Source of the DNA: JAAYJK01 sp964501655
GTDB lineage: Bacteria > Bacillota > Syntrophomonadia > Syntrophomonadales > Syntrophomonadaceae
Length of the DNA stretch: 64,000 nucleotides
Direction: 5' to 3'
Assembly (NCBI GenBank): GCA_964501655.1
Contig: CAZCTN010000013.1
Span: 1-64,000 of the forward strand
The position numbers and the translations under genes are program-made. Each line of letters begins with the position of its first letter. The stretch's first letter is position 1. The notes under the pieces were generated by a model. The model was given only the letters and a program-made list of their open reading frames with translations. It had not been told where the DNA came from and made no database searches. Shown one piece after another: positions 9,215-18,478 of the stretch.

Positions 9215-10909
9215 TTAGGCCAAGCCTACAAATCTAAGAACATCCATATTTTGTTTTAATTTCTGTTTAACTTTCTTCAATTCCCTTGTTTTGGCTTTTT
9301 CCAGCTCCATAGTGCGAAGGGCTTTGCGGTCCAGCTTTTGCACCGAAGTACGGGGAAGCTCATCAATAAATTCTACTATTGTGGGTACTTTATAAGCAGT
9401 TAGATATTCATGACAGAACAATTTTACCTCATCTTCTGTCATTTCTTCGCCCGGCTTAAGCACCACAAACGCCTTAACCGTCTCCCCGCGCTTAGGATCC
9501 GGCACTCCAATTACCCCTGCTTCCAAAATCTTTGGATGGCTGCAAAGCACCCTATCCACTTCAACACTATACACATTGAATCCGCTGCACAGGATCATAT
9601 CCTTTTTCCTATCAACAATAAAAATAAAACCATCCTTATCCATATATCCGATGTCACCAGAGTGCCACCATCCATCTCTAAACGCCACAGCTGTTTCTCG
9701 TGGATTTTGCCAGTATCCCTTTACCACCTGGGGTCCCTTAAAACATAATTCTCCCGTCTCACCAGGAGGCAGAATTTTCGTGCCGGTTTCAGCATCAACC
9801 ACCTTAAAATCGATATTGGGGTAGGGTATGCCAATACTTCCCACTTTTCGTTTTCTAATGGGATTGCTGGCTACCGCATTTGATGTCTCGGAAGCACCAT
9901 ATCCTTCAATAATAGGTACTCCAACTATTTTTTCAAAGGCCTCCATTTCATTAACCGGTATGGGAGCTGCCCCACAAGCTATCTGCTGCAGCTTAGTCGC
10001 CTTGGACCCAGCTAAGCCTGGATGGCGTGTTAATGCACTGATTAAAGGCGGAACTGCTGCCCAAACATTCGGCTCATGCCGGTTAATAGCTTCTAGTATT
10101 TTATCTGGCGTACATTGAGGAACAATAATGATGCTGCCGCCAACATAAATATTGGTGTTTATTGAGGTGTGAAAGCCGTAGATATGATATAACGGAATAG
10201 AATTCAATACTCTGTAGTTAGTTATATCGGTAAAATACTTGCACATCTGCATCCACCCTGATGCAATTGCTATCTCGTTAGAGTTGGTAATACAGCAACC
10301 TTTGGAAACACCGGTAGTACCTCCGGTATATATTATTAACACTATATCTTCCACCGAGATATCTATTTCCGGTTCAATAGCCTCACCAAGTCCTAGAAAT
10401 TGATTATAATCGTATACGCCCTCATTGTCTGGGAGAATACCGCTATGACTTCTTGAGATAATAATCGCCTGCTTAAGAGAGTCATGTTTTTCCCTTAATA
10501 TTTCCAGAGTATATTCACACATCCGATCATAACAAAATACCGTTTCAGCACCACTGTCAGCATACTGGTATGATAATTCTCTTTTAGTATAGTTCGGATT
10601 AGTTGGAACTATGATAGCTCCTATTTTCCAGCATGCTTGTACGATCACAACAAACTCAGAAATATTAGGAAGAGTTATTGCTACCCGATCCCCTTTCTTA
10701 ACCCCAATCTTTAACATTGCATTGGCCAGTCGACAGGCCATGGAATTAACTTCTTGATAAGTTAGGGTGCGATCCGAATAATAAATGTACGGTTTATCAG
10801 GCTGTTTCTCAACCCAGGCCTTATATTGATCCTTAAGCGGTATTTGCACGTATTCTGGTTGAAGTATAATGCCCGGGTCATAATGCTTATGCCATGGCTT
10901 TCCTTTCAT
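9215..10909 (-). CDS. Fatty-acid--CoA ligase (FadD-like)
   Basis: This is 564 residues from the ATG at 10909 (MKGKPWHKHY), preceded by AAAGGGGGA; the frame extends 22 codons further upstream without a ribosome site. All adenylation motifs are complete: YTGGTTGVSKG, the segment EGYGASETSN, HSGDIGYMDKDG, the hinge DRKKDMI and the C-terminal PRTSVQKLDRKALR with the catalytic lysine. The enzyme activates a free fatty or aryl acid with ATP and CoA. Its sigma-54 promoter nearly matches that of the thiolase run, so the two should be expressed together. Chain-length preference cannot be read from the sequence. Confidence 0.92.
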   Translation of the reverse strand: MKGKPWHKHYDPGIILQPEYVQIPLKDQYKAWVEKQPDKPYIYYSDRTLTYQEVNSMACRLANAMLKIGVKKGDRVAITLPNISEFVVIVQACWKIGAIIVPTNPNYTKRELSYQYADSGAETVFCYDRMCEYTLEILREKHDSLKQAIIISRSHSGILPDNEGVYDYNQFLGLGEAIEPEIDISVEDIVLIIYTGGTTGVSKGCCITNSNEIAIASGWMQMCKYFTDITNYRVLNSIPLYHIYGFHTSINTNIYVGGSIIIVPQCTPDKILEAINRHEPNVWAAVPPLISALTRHPGLAGSKATKLQQIACGAAPIPVNEMEAFEKIVGVPIIEGYGASETSNAVASNPIRKRKVGSIGIPYPNIDFKVVDAETGTKILPPGETGELCFKGPQVVKGYWQNPRETAVAFRDGWWHSGDIGYMDKDGFIFIVDRKKDMILCSGFNVYSVEVDRVLCSHPKILEAGVIGVPDPKRGETVKAFVVLKPGEEMTEDEVKLFCHEYLTAYKVPTIVEFIDELPRTSVQKLDRKALRTMELEKAKTRELKKVKQKLKQNMDVLRFVGLA

Positions 10910-11077
10910 GATTAGACTTCCCCCTTTATCATAATCCCATCTTAAATTCCATCTAAAAACCAGCCATTCTGGCATCCCGCGCTTATGGACAGCTGCTGCT
11001 TAGTTTTAATAAAAGCAATCTAATCCCCTCCATTCCTAGAAATTAACCGCTGCATTATAATTGCATTTTTATTTAAA

Positions 11078-11095
11078 TAGCAAGTTTCGTGCCAA
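11078..11095 (-). promoter_or_regulatory. Sigma-54 promoter for the acyl-CoA ligase
   Basis: On the minus strand it reads TTGGCACGAAACTTGCTA, which fits the sigma-54 consensus at all conserved positions, with GG-N10-GC spacing. It lies 169 bp before the ligase ATG. Sixteen of 18 bases equal the element at 7998-8015. Confidence 0.85.
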
Positions 11096-11128
11096 CCCCT
11101 TGAAAATGGGAAACATCCACATTACCTG

Positions 11129-11151
11129 TTTGCCATTATTTGTATGGCGAA
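11129..11151. repeat. Imperfect inverted repeat upstream of the ligase promoter
   Basis: The arms tttgccat and atggcgaa (one mismatch) flank 7 bases. The repeat is about 35 bp upstream of the minus-strand sigma-54 element and may be an activator site; this is tentative. Confidence 0.3.
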
Positions 11152-11226
11152 AAAGTTCTGCTATTTATAATAGCCTCACTATTGAATATACCCGCCTTCC
11201 AATTGAGTAGCCAAAGAAAGAAAATA

Positions 11227-11274
11227 TTTTGCCGCTTGGAGAAAAACTTGCTCATTTCCATCCAAGCGGCAAAA
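11227..11274. repeat. Perfect 14-bp inverted repeat between divergent sigma-54 promoters
   Basis: The arms ttttgccgcttgga (11227-11240) and tccaagcggcaaaa (11261-11274) match perfectly around a 20-base spacer. The repeat lies about 130 bp from the ligase promoter and 42 bp from the dehydrogenase promoter. Either arm ends in a T-run, so it could act as a two-way terminator, but no transcript is known to converge here. A binding site for the neighbouring AAA+ activator is the other reading. Confidence 0.6.
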
Positions 11275-11315
11275 ACCAACAGCCAATTTTTAGCGTTTAA
11301 CGACGTTCACCCTCA

Positions 11316-11333
11316 GTGGCATGTAATTTGCAT
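11316..11333 (+). promoter_or_regulatory. Sigma-54 promoter for the plus-strand acyl-CoA dehydrogenase
   Basis: The sequence AGTGGCATGTAATTTGCA fits TGGCAYR-N4-TTGCW with GG-N10-GC spacing. It is 108 bp upstream of the ATG at 11441 and points toward it. Confidence 0.75.
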
Positions 11334-11440
11334 TAGAGTTATGTGTATACGTTTAATGGCTTTTCTTGGTAATTAATTTTCCTTAAGGATGTTCTTGATT
11401 TAAGCTTTGTAAAATATCAATCGAATGGAGCTGAATATGA

Positions 11441-12595
11441 ATGGATTTTATCTTAACCAAGGAACAACTGCTGCTTCAGAAGGGTGCTAGGGAAATAGCT
11501 GATGCGTATATCGCTCCGTTAGCCAGGCAGATTGACCAGGAAAACCGGGTCCCGGAAGAAATCATGTCTATGCTGGCTGAATTGGGTTATTTTGGATTAA
11601 TCTTTCCGGAATATCTGGGAGGTGCTGAAGCCGGTTATGATGGTTATGTGCTGGTTCAGGAACAGATTACCCGAAAATCAGGTGGTTTGGGAGTGGTTTT
11701 GGGCGCTAACAGCTTAGGACTAGGCGCCATAAATAGCTTTGGAACTCCAGAACAAAAGGAAAAATATATTATACCAACTCTCAGCCGGGAAAACCGCGGC
11801 CGACACATTGCTTCATTTGCATTTACCGAACCCGGCACCGGATCAGACCCCAAACAGCTTACCACCTTCGCGGTCCGGGACGACAACAGCTATGTATTAA
11901 ACGGAACCAAAAGATTTATATCTATGGCTGATTATCCTGGACCAATTGTAGTGTTTGCCAGGGAACGGGATAATAACGAAGCCGTCAGCGCTTTCATCGT
12001 AGACAAATACTGTCCAGGTTATTCGGTATCGGAGCCCTGGGAGAAAATTGGCTATCATGGTGCATCGTTGGTAGATGTTTACTTGAAAGACGTCAGAATT
12101 CCCCTGAATAATAGGCTAGGCGAGTCCGGGCAAGGCTTCGATATACTATTGCTTGGCATAGCCCTGGGCAAGGTTACAACCAGCACCATAGCCCTAGGGG
12201 GCATCCTGGGTGCATACGAAGAAGCATTGCAGTATGCCCGGGGAAAACTTCACCGGGGAAAACCGATATCGAAATTTCAATCGATCCAACTTAAAATAGC
12301 AGATTTACATGTAAAATACGAAACTTGTCGCTGGCTTTGTTACCGTTTAGCCCAGCTGGCTAACAATATCAATGATACACGTCAATTTTCTTTCGAAGCA
12401 GCCGTAGCCAAGTGCTATTGCGGAGATACAGTGGTGGAAGCGGCTAAATTGGCCTGTGATATTCATGGTTCCTATGGGGTAATTAAGGATTATGCAATAG
12501 AACGCATTTATAGAGATGCTATAATCGGCCCTGAAATCGAAGGGGTATCAGATATCCAACGAATAATTATAGCTGGTAATATTCTTAATTATTAA
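11441..12595 (+). CDS. Acyl-CoA dehydrogenase
   Basis: This is 384 residues, the common length for short/medium-chain acyl-CoA dehydrogenases. GGAG lies 9 bases before the ATG (MDFILTKEQ). Seen motifs are AFTEPGTGSDPKQ, the C-terminal DIHGSYGVIKDYAIERIYRDA, and the catalytic Glu region EIEGVSDIQR. It passes electrons to an electron-transfer flavoprotein, not present here. It is divergent from the ligase, has its own sigma-54 promoter, and is followed 345 bp later by the activator gene. It differs in length and motif detail from the 584-residue enzyme at 2902, so the two probably serve different substrates. Confidence 0.92.
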   Translation: MDFILTKEQLLLQKGAREIADAYIAPLARQIDQENRVPEEIMSMLAELGYFGLIFPEYLGGAEAGYDGYVLVQEQITRKSGGLGVVLGANSLGLGAINSFGTPEQKEKYIIPTLSRENRGRHIASFAFTEPGTGSDPKQLTTFAVRDDNSYVLNGTKRFISMADYPGPIVVFARERDNNEAVSAFIVDKYCPGYSVSEPWEKIGYHGASLVDVYLKDVRIPLNNRLGESGQGFDILLLGIALGKVTTSTIALGGILGAYEEALQYARGKLHRGKPISKFQSIQLKIADLHVKYETCRWLCYRLAQLANNINDTRQFSFEAAVAKCYCGDTVVEAAKLACDIHGSYGVIKDYAIERIYRDAIIGPEIEGVSDIQRIIIAGNILNY

Positions 12596-12940
12596 ATGCG
12601 ATCTGATCGTCAGAATAATGTGGTGCAGCAAAGCTACCTTTTCTCGTTTCAGGTCAAGTACCTATTTCCACTTCATGCTTCGCATATTTCTTGTTTATTG
12701 AGTTATAATAGTAGAAACAGTCGTTTTTTGTATTTGGTGCGAATTTTCCAATACCTATCTAAAACGCGACAGCTATAATGTCACTAAATCACGAAAGGTT
12801 TTTTATATAGGATACCGAATATTAATCTGAGGTTTGGTTAGGAAGGCAGGCAATATCTTGTAGTATTATACAAAATCCGGCCTTAATACAAAATATATCA
12901 TTTGTTTTGAATAGTACAGGAGTAGGGGGGGAAACTATCC
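12596..12940. other. Non-coding gap before the activator gene
   Basis: There are 345 bp without a supported gene. No clear terminator or sigma-54 element was found. The last bases hold the ribosome site AGGGGGGG of the next gene. Confidence 0.5.
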
Positions 12941-14386
12941 ATGCTATCCAAGCTTAAATTCGTCGTTCCACCGGGACATACTATCATGGAAATTATTGAA
13001 GACATTGTTGATGATCCTAACCACGCCACTGTTGTAATAGATCAAACCGGCAGGGTGATATTTTGCAATAAAACCTATCTCAGGCAGCTGTCTTTTCTGC
13101 CCCAAAATGTGTTAGGAAAACACATTGATGATCTATATCCATCTAATCGCATGAGCCATGTGCTAAAAACAGGTATTCCCCAAAAATACTACGTCTTTAC
13201 TGTTAACGGATCTGACTTCATTGCTTCTTCTTATCCGATTTTTAAAGATGGCAAGGTGGTAGGTGTTATTGGTCGAAGTCTATTTCTTACCGTGGAAGAT
13301 GCCGTTGATTTCTGTAAAATGATGGCTAACATTCAGGCACAGGTCAAAGAATTAAGGGAAACGGAACAGACCTTCAAGAGTAAGAGATATGATTTTAATA
13401 AATTAATCGGTTATAGCCCTATCTTCAAAAAAGCAAAGACATTGGCCAAGCAAATAGCCCAGAATAATACTACCGTGTTGATTACCGGCGAGAGTGGTAC
13501 CGGAAAGGATGTCTTCGCCAAGGCAATTCATTATGATGGCATTCGTAAAAATGGCCCTTTTATTCGAGTAAACTGCGCCGCTATCCCTGAGCAGCTTTTG
13601 GAATCAGAACTATTCGGGTATAACGAAGGAACTTTTACCGGCGCCCTTAAGGGAGGCAAAAGAGGTAAATTCGAGCTTGCCAATGGAGGCACCATATTTT
13701 TGGATGAAATAGGAGAAATGCCGCTTTCCATGCAGGCCAAATTACTGGTGGTACTGCAGGATAAAGAAATTGAGCCTTTAGGACACCAATCCGAACATCC
13801 CAAAAAGGTGGATGTAAGAATCATCGCAGCTACAAATCAAAACCTGCAGAAAATGGTATCAGAAGGTTCTTTTCGCCAGGATCTCTTTTATCGGCTTAAC
13901 GTAATAAACCTGCATCTCCCGCCGCTGCGGCACCGGAAAGAAGATATCCTGCCTTTGGGAAAATATATCCTTAACGTAATAGCATCCAGGCATAGTTTGC
14001 AGGTCACAAGGTGCGAACCCGAGACAGAAAAGATTATGAACCAGTATGATTGGCCCGGAAATGTGAGAGAACTGGAGAATTGCATAGAAAGCGCCTTATG
14101 GATGGCCAGCTTGGAAGGACAGACAACGATTGGGCCCAAATATATGCGAGAGGTGTTCAGCAAGTATATCGCCAACCCAATGTTCCAGCATCCCGGCTCT
14201 ATAATTCCCATCACCCAAGGCAGCCAACTTCCCACCATGAAAGATTATATAAACCTGTGTGAAAAAAGGCTGCTGGAGGAAGTACTCAAAACTACCAGTG
14301 GTGATAAGAACGCTGCATCCAAGATTCTGGATCTGCATATTTCTGCTTTATATAAGAAGATCAATAAATATGGTTTAACAATGTAG
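12941..14386 (+). CDS. Sigma-54-dependent activator (PAS, AAA+, Fis HTH)
   Basis: This is 481 residues. An N-terminal PAS-like sensor covers about residues 20-120 (VVIDQTGRVIFCNKTYL). The AAA+ domain follows: Walker A GESGTGK at 183-189, the sigma-54 contact loop GTFTGA at 230-235 (a variant of GAFTGA) and Walker B IFLDE at 252-256. A Fis-type helix-turn-helix is at about 440-478 (NAASKILDLHISALYKKI). Such proteins hydrolyse ATP to open sigma-54 promoters. With sigma-54 elements before the ligase, thiolase and dehydrogenase genes next door, it is the likely activator of fatty-acid oxidation. No response-regulator receiver domain is present, so the signal is probably bound or sensed by the PAS domain. 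Confidence 0.93.
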   Translation: MLSKLKFVVPPGHTIMEIIEDIVDDPNHATVVIDQTGRVIFCNKTYLRQLSFLPQNVLGKHIDDLYPSNRMSHVLKTGIPQKYYVFTVNGSDFIASSYPIFKDGKVVGVIGRSLFLTVEDAVDFCKMMANIQAQVKELRETEQTFKSKRYDFNKLIGYSPIFKKAKTLAKQIAQNNTTVLITGESGTGKDVFAKAIHYDGIRKNGPFIRVNCAAIPEQLLESELFGYNEGTFTGALKGGKRGKFELANGGTIFLDEIGEMPLSMQAKLLVVLQDKEIEPLGHQSEHPKKVDVRIIAATNQNLQKMVSEGSFRQDLFYRLNVINLHLPPLRHRKEDILPLGKYILNVIASRHSLQVTRCEPETEKIMNQYDWPGNVRELENCIESALWMASLEGQTTIGPKYMREVFSKYIANPMFQHPGSIIPITQGSQLPTMKDYINLCEKRLLEEVLKTTSGDKNAASKILDLHISALYKKINKYGLTM

Positions 14387-14477
14387 CACAGGATGATACT
14401 AAGAGCAATAACCCCCAAGCTTCCGATGCTGGCATTTATTTGTCCAAAGTCCTCCGGGACGCTTTGGAAGAACTATA

Positions 14478-14570
14478 TCAGTAGCATTCCCCAGTTCCCT
14501 TCATATCTAGTGAATTAACAAATGCTTCAATTACCCTTACTGGATTATCAGTTGCAGTTTCGGTGGTAAT
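14478..14570 (-). pseudogene. Remnant of an IS1182-like transposase N-terminus
   Basis: A short open stretch contains DNPVRVIEAFVNSLDMKG, closely resembling the N-terminal DNPVRVIDAFVDSLDL segment known from IS1182-type transposases. Nothing downstream resembles the rest of a transposase, and the frame ends eight residues later. It appears to be a scrap of a lost insertion sequence in the 386-bp gap between the activator and the ABC exporter. Recognised from memory of the family, so tentative. Confidence 0.45.
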
Positions 14571-14772
14571 TGAACTGTTAGGGGGACTGACGGGGTTATT
14601 GACAACATTTCTATAGTTCAGGTAGGTATTAACTGAAGGATCAATGATATAAATTGAATACCCTGCAGCGAATAACCTTCTTTCTGTAGAAGATAACAGA
14701 CACCAACAGTGGAGTCCCAATGCAGGGTGAATTTATAATTGCAGTTAATTAATCTTCAGCTGGGCTTTTGCA

Positions 14773-16665
14773 CTATTCCAACTCCAGCATACCAGTGTAA
14801 AGCTGATAGTACTTGCCATCTTGTGCTATCAATTCCTCATGAGTGCCGCGTTCTATGATTCTGCCCTGTTCCAGAACCATAATAGCCTGGGCGTTCTGCA
14901 CCGTGGATAAGCGATGAGCGATGATGAATACCGTACGCCCTTCCATTAGGGTATCCATTCCCCTTTGTACAATAGCCTCGGTTCTGGTGTCGATGCTGGA
15001 TGTAGCTTCGTCCAGAACCATCACCGGGGCATCTGCAATCTCAGCCCGGGCGATGGATAAAAGCTGTCTTTGGCCCTGGGAAAGCCCCGAACCGTCTCCT
15101 GACAATACAGTATCATATTGGTCAGGCAGCATAGCTATAAATCCGTGGGCATTGGCTCGCCGGGCTGCCAGGCAGACTTCTGCATCATCCGCGTCCAGCC
15201 TGCCGTAACGGATGTTCTCCTTTACGGTTCCGGTGAACAGTACCGTATCCTGCAGCACTATTCCCAGAGAACGGCGCAGATCATGCTTTTTTATCTTTTT
15301 AATATCTATCCCATCATAGAGGATTTGGCCGTCATCAATATCATAAAAGCGGTTGATCAAATTTGTGATGGTGGTTTTTCCTGCCCCGGTAGATCCCACA
15401 AAAGCAATCTTCTGTCCGGGCTTGGCATAGAGGCTTATGTCATGCAATACCTGCTTTTCACCATCATAACTGAAATCCACGTTATGGAAACGAATATCCC
15501 CCAGCAACTGGGTATAGGTGATATTTCCGTCCCAATCAGGCTGTTTCCAGGCCCAAATCCCGGTTTTTTCTGACGCCTCCACTAATTTGTTTCCCTGGAG
15601 TTCAGCATGTACCAAGGTTACATTACCATTATCCGTCTCGGTTTCCTCATCCATCAGCTCAAAAATGCGTTCAGCGCCTGCCAGGGCCATGACCACGGAA
15701 TTTATCTGCATGGATATTTGGCTGACGGGCATAACGAAAGTCCGGCTCAACTGCAAAAAGCTGGCAATGGCTCCCAGGGTAAGCCCCCCCATTCCTGCCA
15801 CGGCCAAGGCTCCGCCGATTATAGCAATCAAAACATACTGCAGGTTGCCCATGTTGATCATTATCGGTCCGAGAATGTTGGCCCAGCGATTGGCTTGAAC
15901 GGCATTCAGAGCAAGCTCTTCATTCAGCCGGTCAAAACCCTTTTTCACTTGTTCCTCATTGCCAAATACTTTGATTACTTTCTGCCCGTTTATCATTTCT
16001 TCAATGTATCCATTGGTTAGACCCAGGGATTCTTGTTGTTGGGCAAAATACCGGGCGCTCTTCCCCGCCACCTTCCGGGTAACAGTGAACATCAGCAGCA
16101 TGGTCAGAATCACCACCAGGGTCAGATATAGGCTGACCGCCAGCATAGCGCAGAATACCGCTAGAATAGTAACCGCCGAGGCAACCATCTGGGGCAGGCT
16201 CTGGGCAATCATCTGCCGCAGGGTATCGGTATCATTGGTATAGCGGCTCATGATGTCCCCAAAAGTATGAGTATCGAAATATCTTACCGGCAGGCTCTGC
16301 ATATGGGCAAACATCCGGTCTCGTATATCCTTCAATACACTTTGGGCAATAACCACCATAAAGCGATTATATACCAGGGCCGCGGTTACCCCGATCAAAT
16401 AGATGACGGCCATCATTAATACCGCTTGCGCCAAACCGCTGAAAACCGGGTTGCTCACCTGGGATAGGGGTTTGATATAATCATCGATTAGTACCTGCAG
16501 GAACAGGGAACCAGCCACACTGGCAGCGGTACTAAGCAAAATACAGACCATTACCAGGAGCAATTGCACCTTGTGTCGGGGGCCAATATATGACAACAGC
16601 CTTTTAATGGTTTTCCCCCGGGCGCGGGGCTTCACCATGGACGGCTGGGGTCTATGCGGCATCAT
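14773..16665 (-). CDS. ABC exporter half-transporter, catalytically complete subunit
   Basis: This is 630 residues. The ribosome site AAGGGGGGG abuts a GTG at 16674, so the ATG at 16665, 8 bases further, is preferred; it overlaps the previous gene by 14 bp. Six membrane segments lie in the first 340 residues, then an ATPase domain with Walker A GSTGAGKTT, signature LSQGQ and Walker B VLDEATSSID with its catalytic Glu. It pairs with the neighbouring half-transporter, whose Walker B lacks that Glu, as in BmrCD/YheIH-type heterodimeric multidrug exporters. Substrate unknown; export of drugs or lipids is typical of the family. Confidence 0.92.
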   Translation of the reverse strand: MMPHRPQPSMVKPRARGKTIKRLLSYIGPRHKVQLLLVMVCILLSTAASVAGSLFLQVLIDDYIKPLSQVSNPVFSGLAQAVLMMAVIYLIGVTAALVYNRFMVVIAQSVLKDIRDRMFAHMQSLPVRYFDTHTFGDIMSRYTNDTDTLRQMIAQSLPQMVASAVTILAVFCAMLAVSLYLTLVVILTMLLMFTVTRKVAGKSARYFAQQQESLGLTNGYIEEMINGQKVIKVFGNEEQVKKGFDRLNEELALNAVQANRWANILGPIMINMGNLQYVLIAIIGGALAVAGMGGLTLGAIASFLQLSRTFVMPVSQISMQINSVVMALAGAERIFELMDEETETDNGNVTLVHAELQGNKLVEASEKTGIWAWKQPDWDGNITYTQLLGDIRFHNVDFSYDGEKQVLHDISLYAKPGQKIAFVGSTGAGKTTITNLINRFYDIDDGQILYDGIDIKKIKKHDLRRSLGIVLQDTVLFTGTVKENIRYGRLDADDAEVCLAARRANAHGFIAMLPDQYDTVLSGDGSGLSQGQRQLLSIARAEIADAPVMVLDEATSSIDTRTEAIVQRGMDTLMEGRTVFIIAHRLSTVQNAQAIMVLEQGRIIERGTHEELIAQDGKYYQLYTGMLELE

Positions 16666-18391
16666 TGCTGTCACCCCCCCTTACCTGTGAATAGTAGATT
16701 TCTTGATATATAGTATTGTTCTGCAGAAGATCCTCATGGGGGCCAACGGCATCGATAACCCCATGGTTCATTATAATTATCCGGTCCGCGTCCATGACCG
16801 AGGCTACCCGCTGGGCAATAATAAATCGGGTGGTTTCCGGAAACTCCTGCCGCATAGCTTGGCGGATGAGGGAGTCAGTGCTGGTGTCTACTGCACTGGT
16901 AGAGTCATCCAGAATCAGAATTTTCGGTTTTTTAAGTAAAGCTCGGGCCATACACAGGCGTTGCTTCTGCCCGCCCGAAAGGTTGCTGCCGCCCTGCTCG
17001 ATATAAGTGTCATATCGGTTAGGGAAAGCCATGACAAAATCATGCGCCTGAGTCACCTTGCATACCCGGACCAGCTCTTCATCGGTGGCTTCCTTGTTGC
17101 CCCAGCGCAAGTTTTCCCTGATGGTACCGGAGAACAGTTCATTCTTTTGCAGAACCACGGCTACCGCTTCCCGCAAGGCCCGGATATCATAATTTCGCAC
17201 ATCAATTCCCCCTACCAGAACGGCTCCCTGGGTAACATCATAGAGCCGGGGCATCAACTGTACCAGAGTGGTTTTTGAGCTGCCGGTCCCGCCCATAATT
17301 CCAATGGTTTCGCCTGACTGCACCTGCAAATTCACCTGGTTAAGGGAGAGCTGCCGAGGATTTTTCACATAACTGAAACTGACATTTTGAAAACTTACCT
17401 CCCCGTTTTTCACTTCTAAAACCGGGTTTTCCTGGTTGAGTAAATCAGGTTTTTCTTCCAGTACCTCAACGATTCTTTCCGCCGAAGCCCGGGATATGGT
17501 AATCATGACAAAAACCATGGACAGGATCATCAAGCTGATCAAAATTTGGAAAGCATAAGCAAGAAGGCTCACCAGCTGGCCGGTAGTTAAAGAGGAAGAT
17601 ACAATCATCTGGGCGCCGAACCAGGCAATCAGAAGAGTGCAGGAGTACATGGACAACTGCATTAAAGGACTGTTGAAAGCCAGTATTTTTTCGGCTTGGG
17701 AATAATCCTGATACAGCTCTGCTGAAACCGAATTAAACTTGCTTTTCTCATGCTCTTCACGGACGAAAGTTTTTACCACCCGAATGCCGCGCAGGTTTTC
17801 CTGCACTACATTATTAAGCCGGTCATAAGTTTTGAAAACCCGCCGGAAAATTGGATAGGCATGGCTTATTATAAAATACAGCCCCAAACCCAGAAACGGA
17901 ATAATGGCCAGGAACACCAGGGAAAGCCGGGGATTAATGCTAAAGGCCATGAGCAGGGCAAAGATAAACATCACCGGACTGCGGACAGCAATCCGGATAA
18001 TCATTTGGTAAGCGTTCTGAACATAAGTAACATCAGTAGTTAATCGGGTTATCAGGCTGGCGGCGGAGAACTTGTCAATATTAAAGAAGGAAAAATCCTG
18101 GACTGCATAGTACATCATTTTGCGCAGATTCTTGGCGTAGCCTGCTGAAGCCTGGGCGGCGAAATACCCGGAGAGAATACCGCAGCTTAGGGATAAGAGG
18201 GCTGCCATCACCAGTACCATGCCCAGGTTGGCAATGACCTTCATATCCCCCGGCTCGATCCCATAATCAATCAGGTAAGCCATGATAAGCGGAATAAGCA
18301 CTTCTATTACCACTTCACCCACTACCAATACCGGGGCTAGAATAGATTCTTTTTTATATTCGCCTATACCCCTTAACAATTGTTTAAGCAT
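16652..18391 (-). CDS. ABC exporter half-transporter, degenerate ATP site
   Basis: This is 579 residues, starting at an ATG preceded by GGGGGGA. The membrane domain covers the first 300 residues. The ATPase domain has an unusual Walker A, GGTGSSKTT, signature LSGGQ and Walker B LILDDSTSAVD, where Asp replaces the catalytic Glu. This asymmetry is normal for one half of heterodimeric exporters and supports pairing with the downstream 630-residue subunit, whose start lies inside this gene's end. Confidence 0.92.
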   Translation of the reverse strand: MLKQLLRGIGEYKKESILAPVLVVGEVVIEVLIPLIMAYLIDYGIEPGDMKVIANLGMVLVMAALLSLSCGILSGYFAAQASAGYAKNLRKMMYYAVQDFSFFNIDKFSAASLITRLTTDVTYVQNAYQMIIRIAVRSPVMFIFALLMAFSINPRLSLVFLAIIPFLGLGLYFIISHAYPIFRRVFKTYDRLNNVVQENLRGIRVVKTFVREEHEKSKFNSVSAELYQDYSQAEKILAFNSPLMQLSMYSCTLLIAWFGAQMIVSSSLTTGQLVSLLAYAFQILISLMILSMVFVMITISRASAERIVEVLEEKPDLLNQENPVLEVKNGEVSFQNVSFSYVKNPRQLSLNQVNLQVQSGETIGIMGGTGSSKTTLVQLMPRLYDVTQGAVLVGGIDVRNYDIRALREAVAVVLQKNELFSGTIRENLRWGNKEATDEELVRVCKVTQAHDFVMAFPNRYDTYIEQGGSNLSGGQKQRLCMARALLKKPKILILDDSTSAVDTSTDSLIRQAMRQEFPETTRFIIAQRVASVMDADRIIIMNHGVIDAVGPHEDLLQNNTIYQEIYYSQVRGGDSNDAA

Positions 18392-18478
18392 CTGTAGTCC
18401 CCCCGAGCCAGGTTATTTTGGTTCTTATCCCTAATGACAAATACTCTTGGGTTCCTTCCCTAATTTAACCTTGCTCAC

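Noticed and set aside
14478..14720. An 80-codon minus-strand frame as an intact gene
   Set aside because: Only about 20 residues resemble a transposase N-terminus; there is no ribosome site and no further domain, so it is listed as a remnant.
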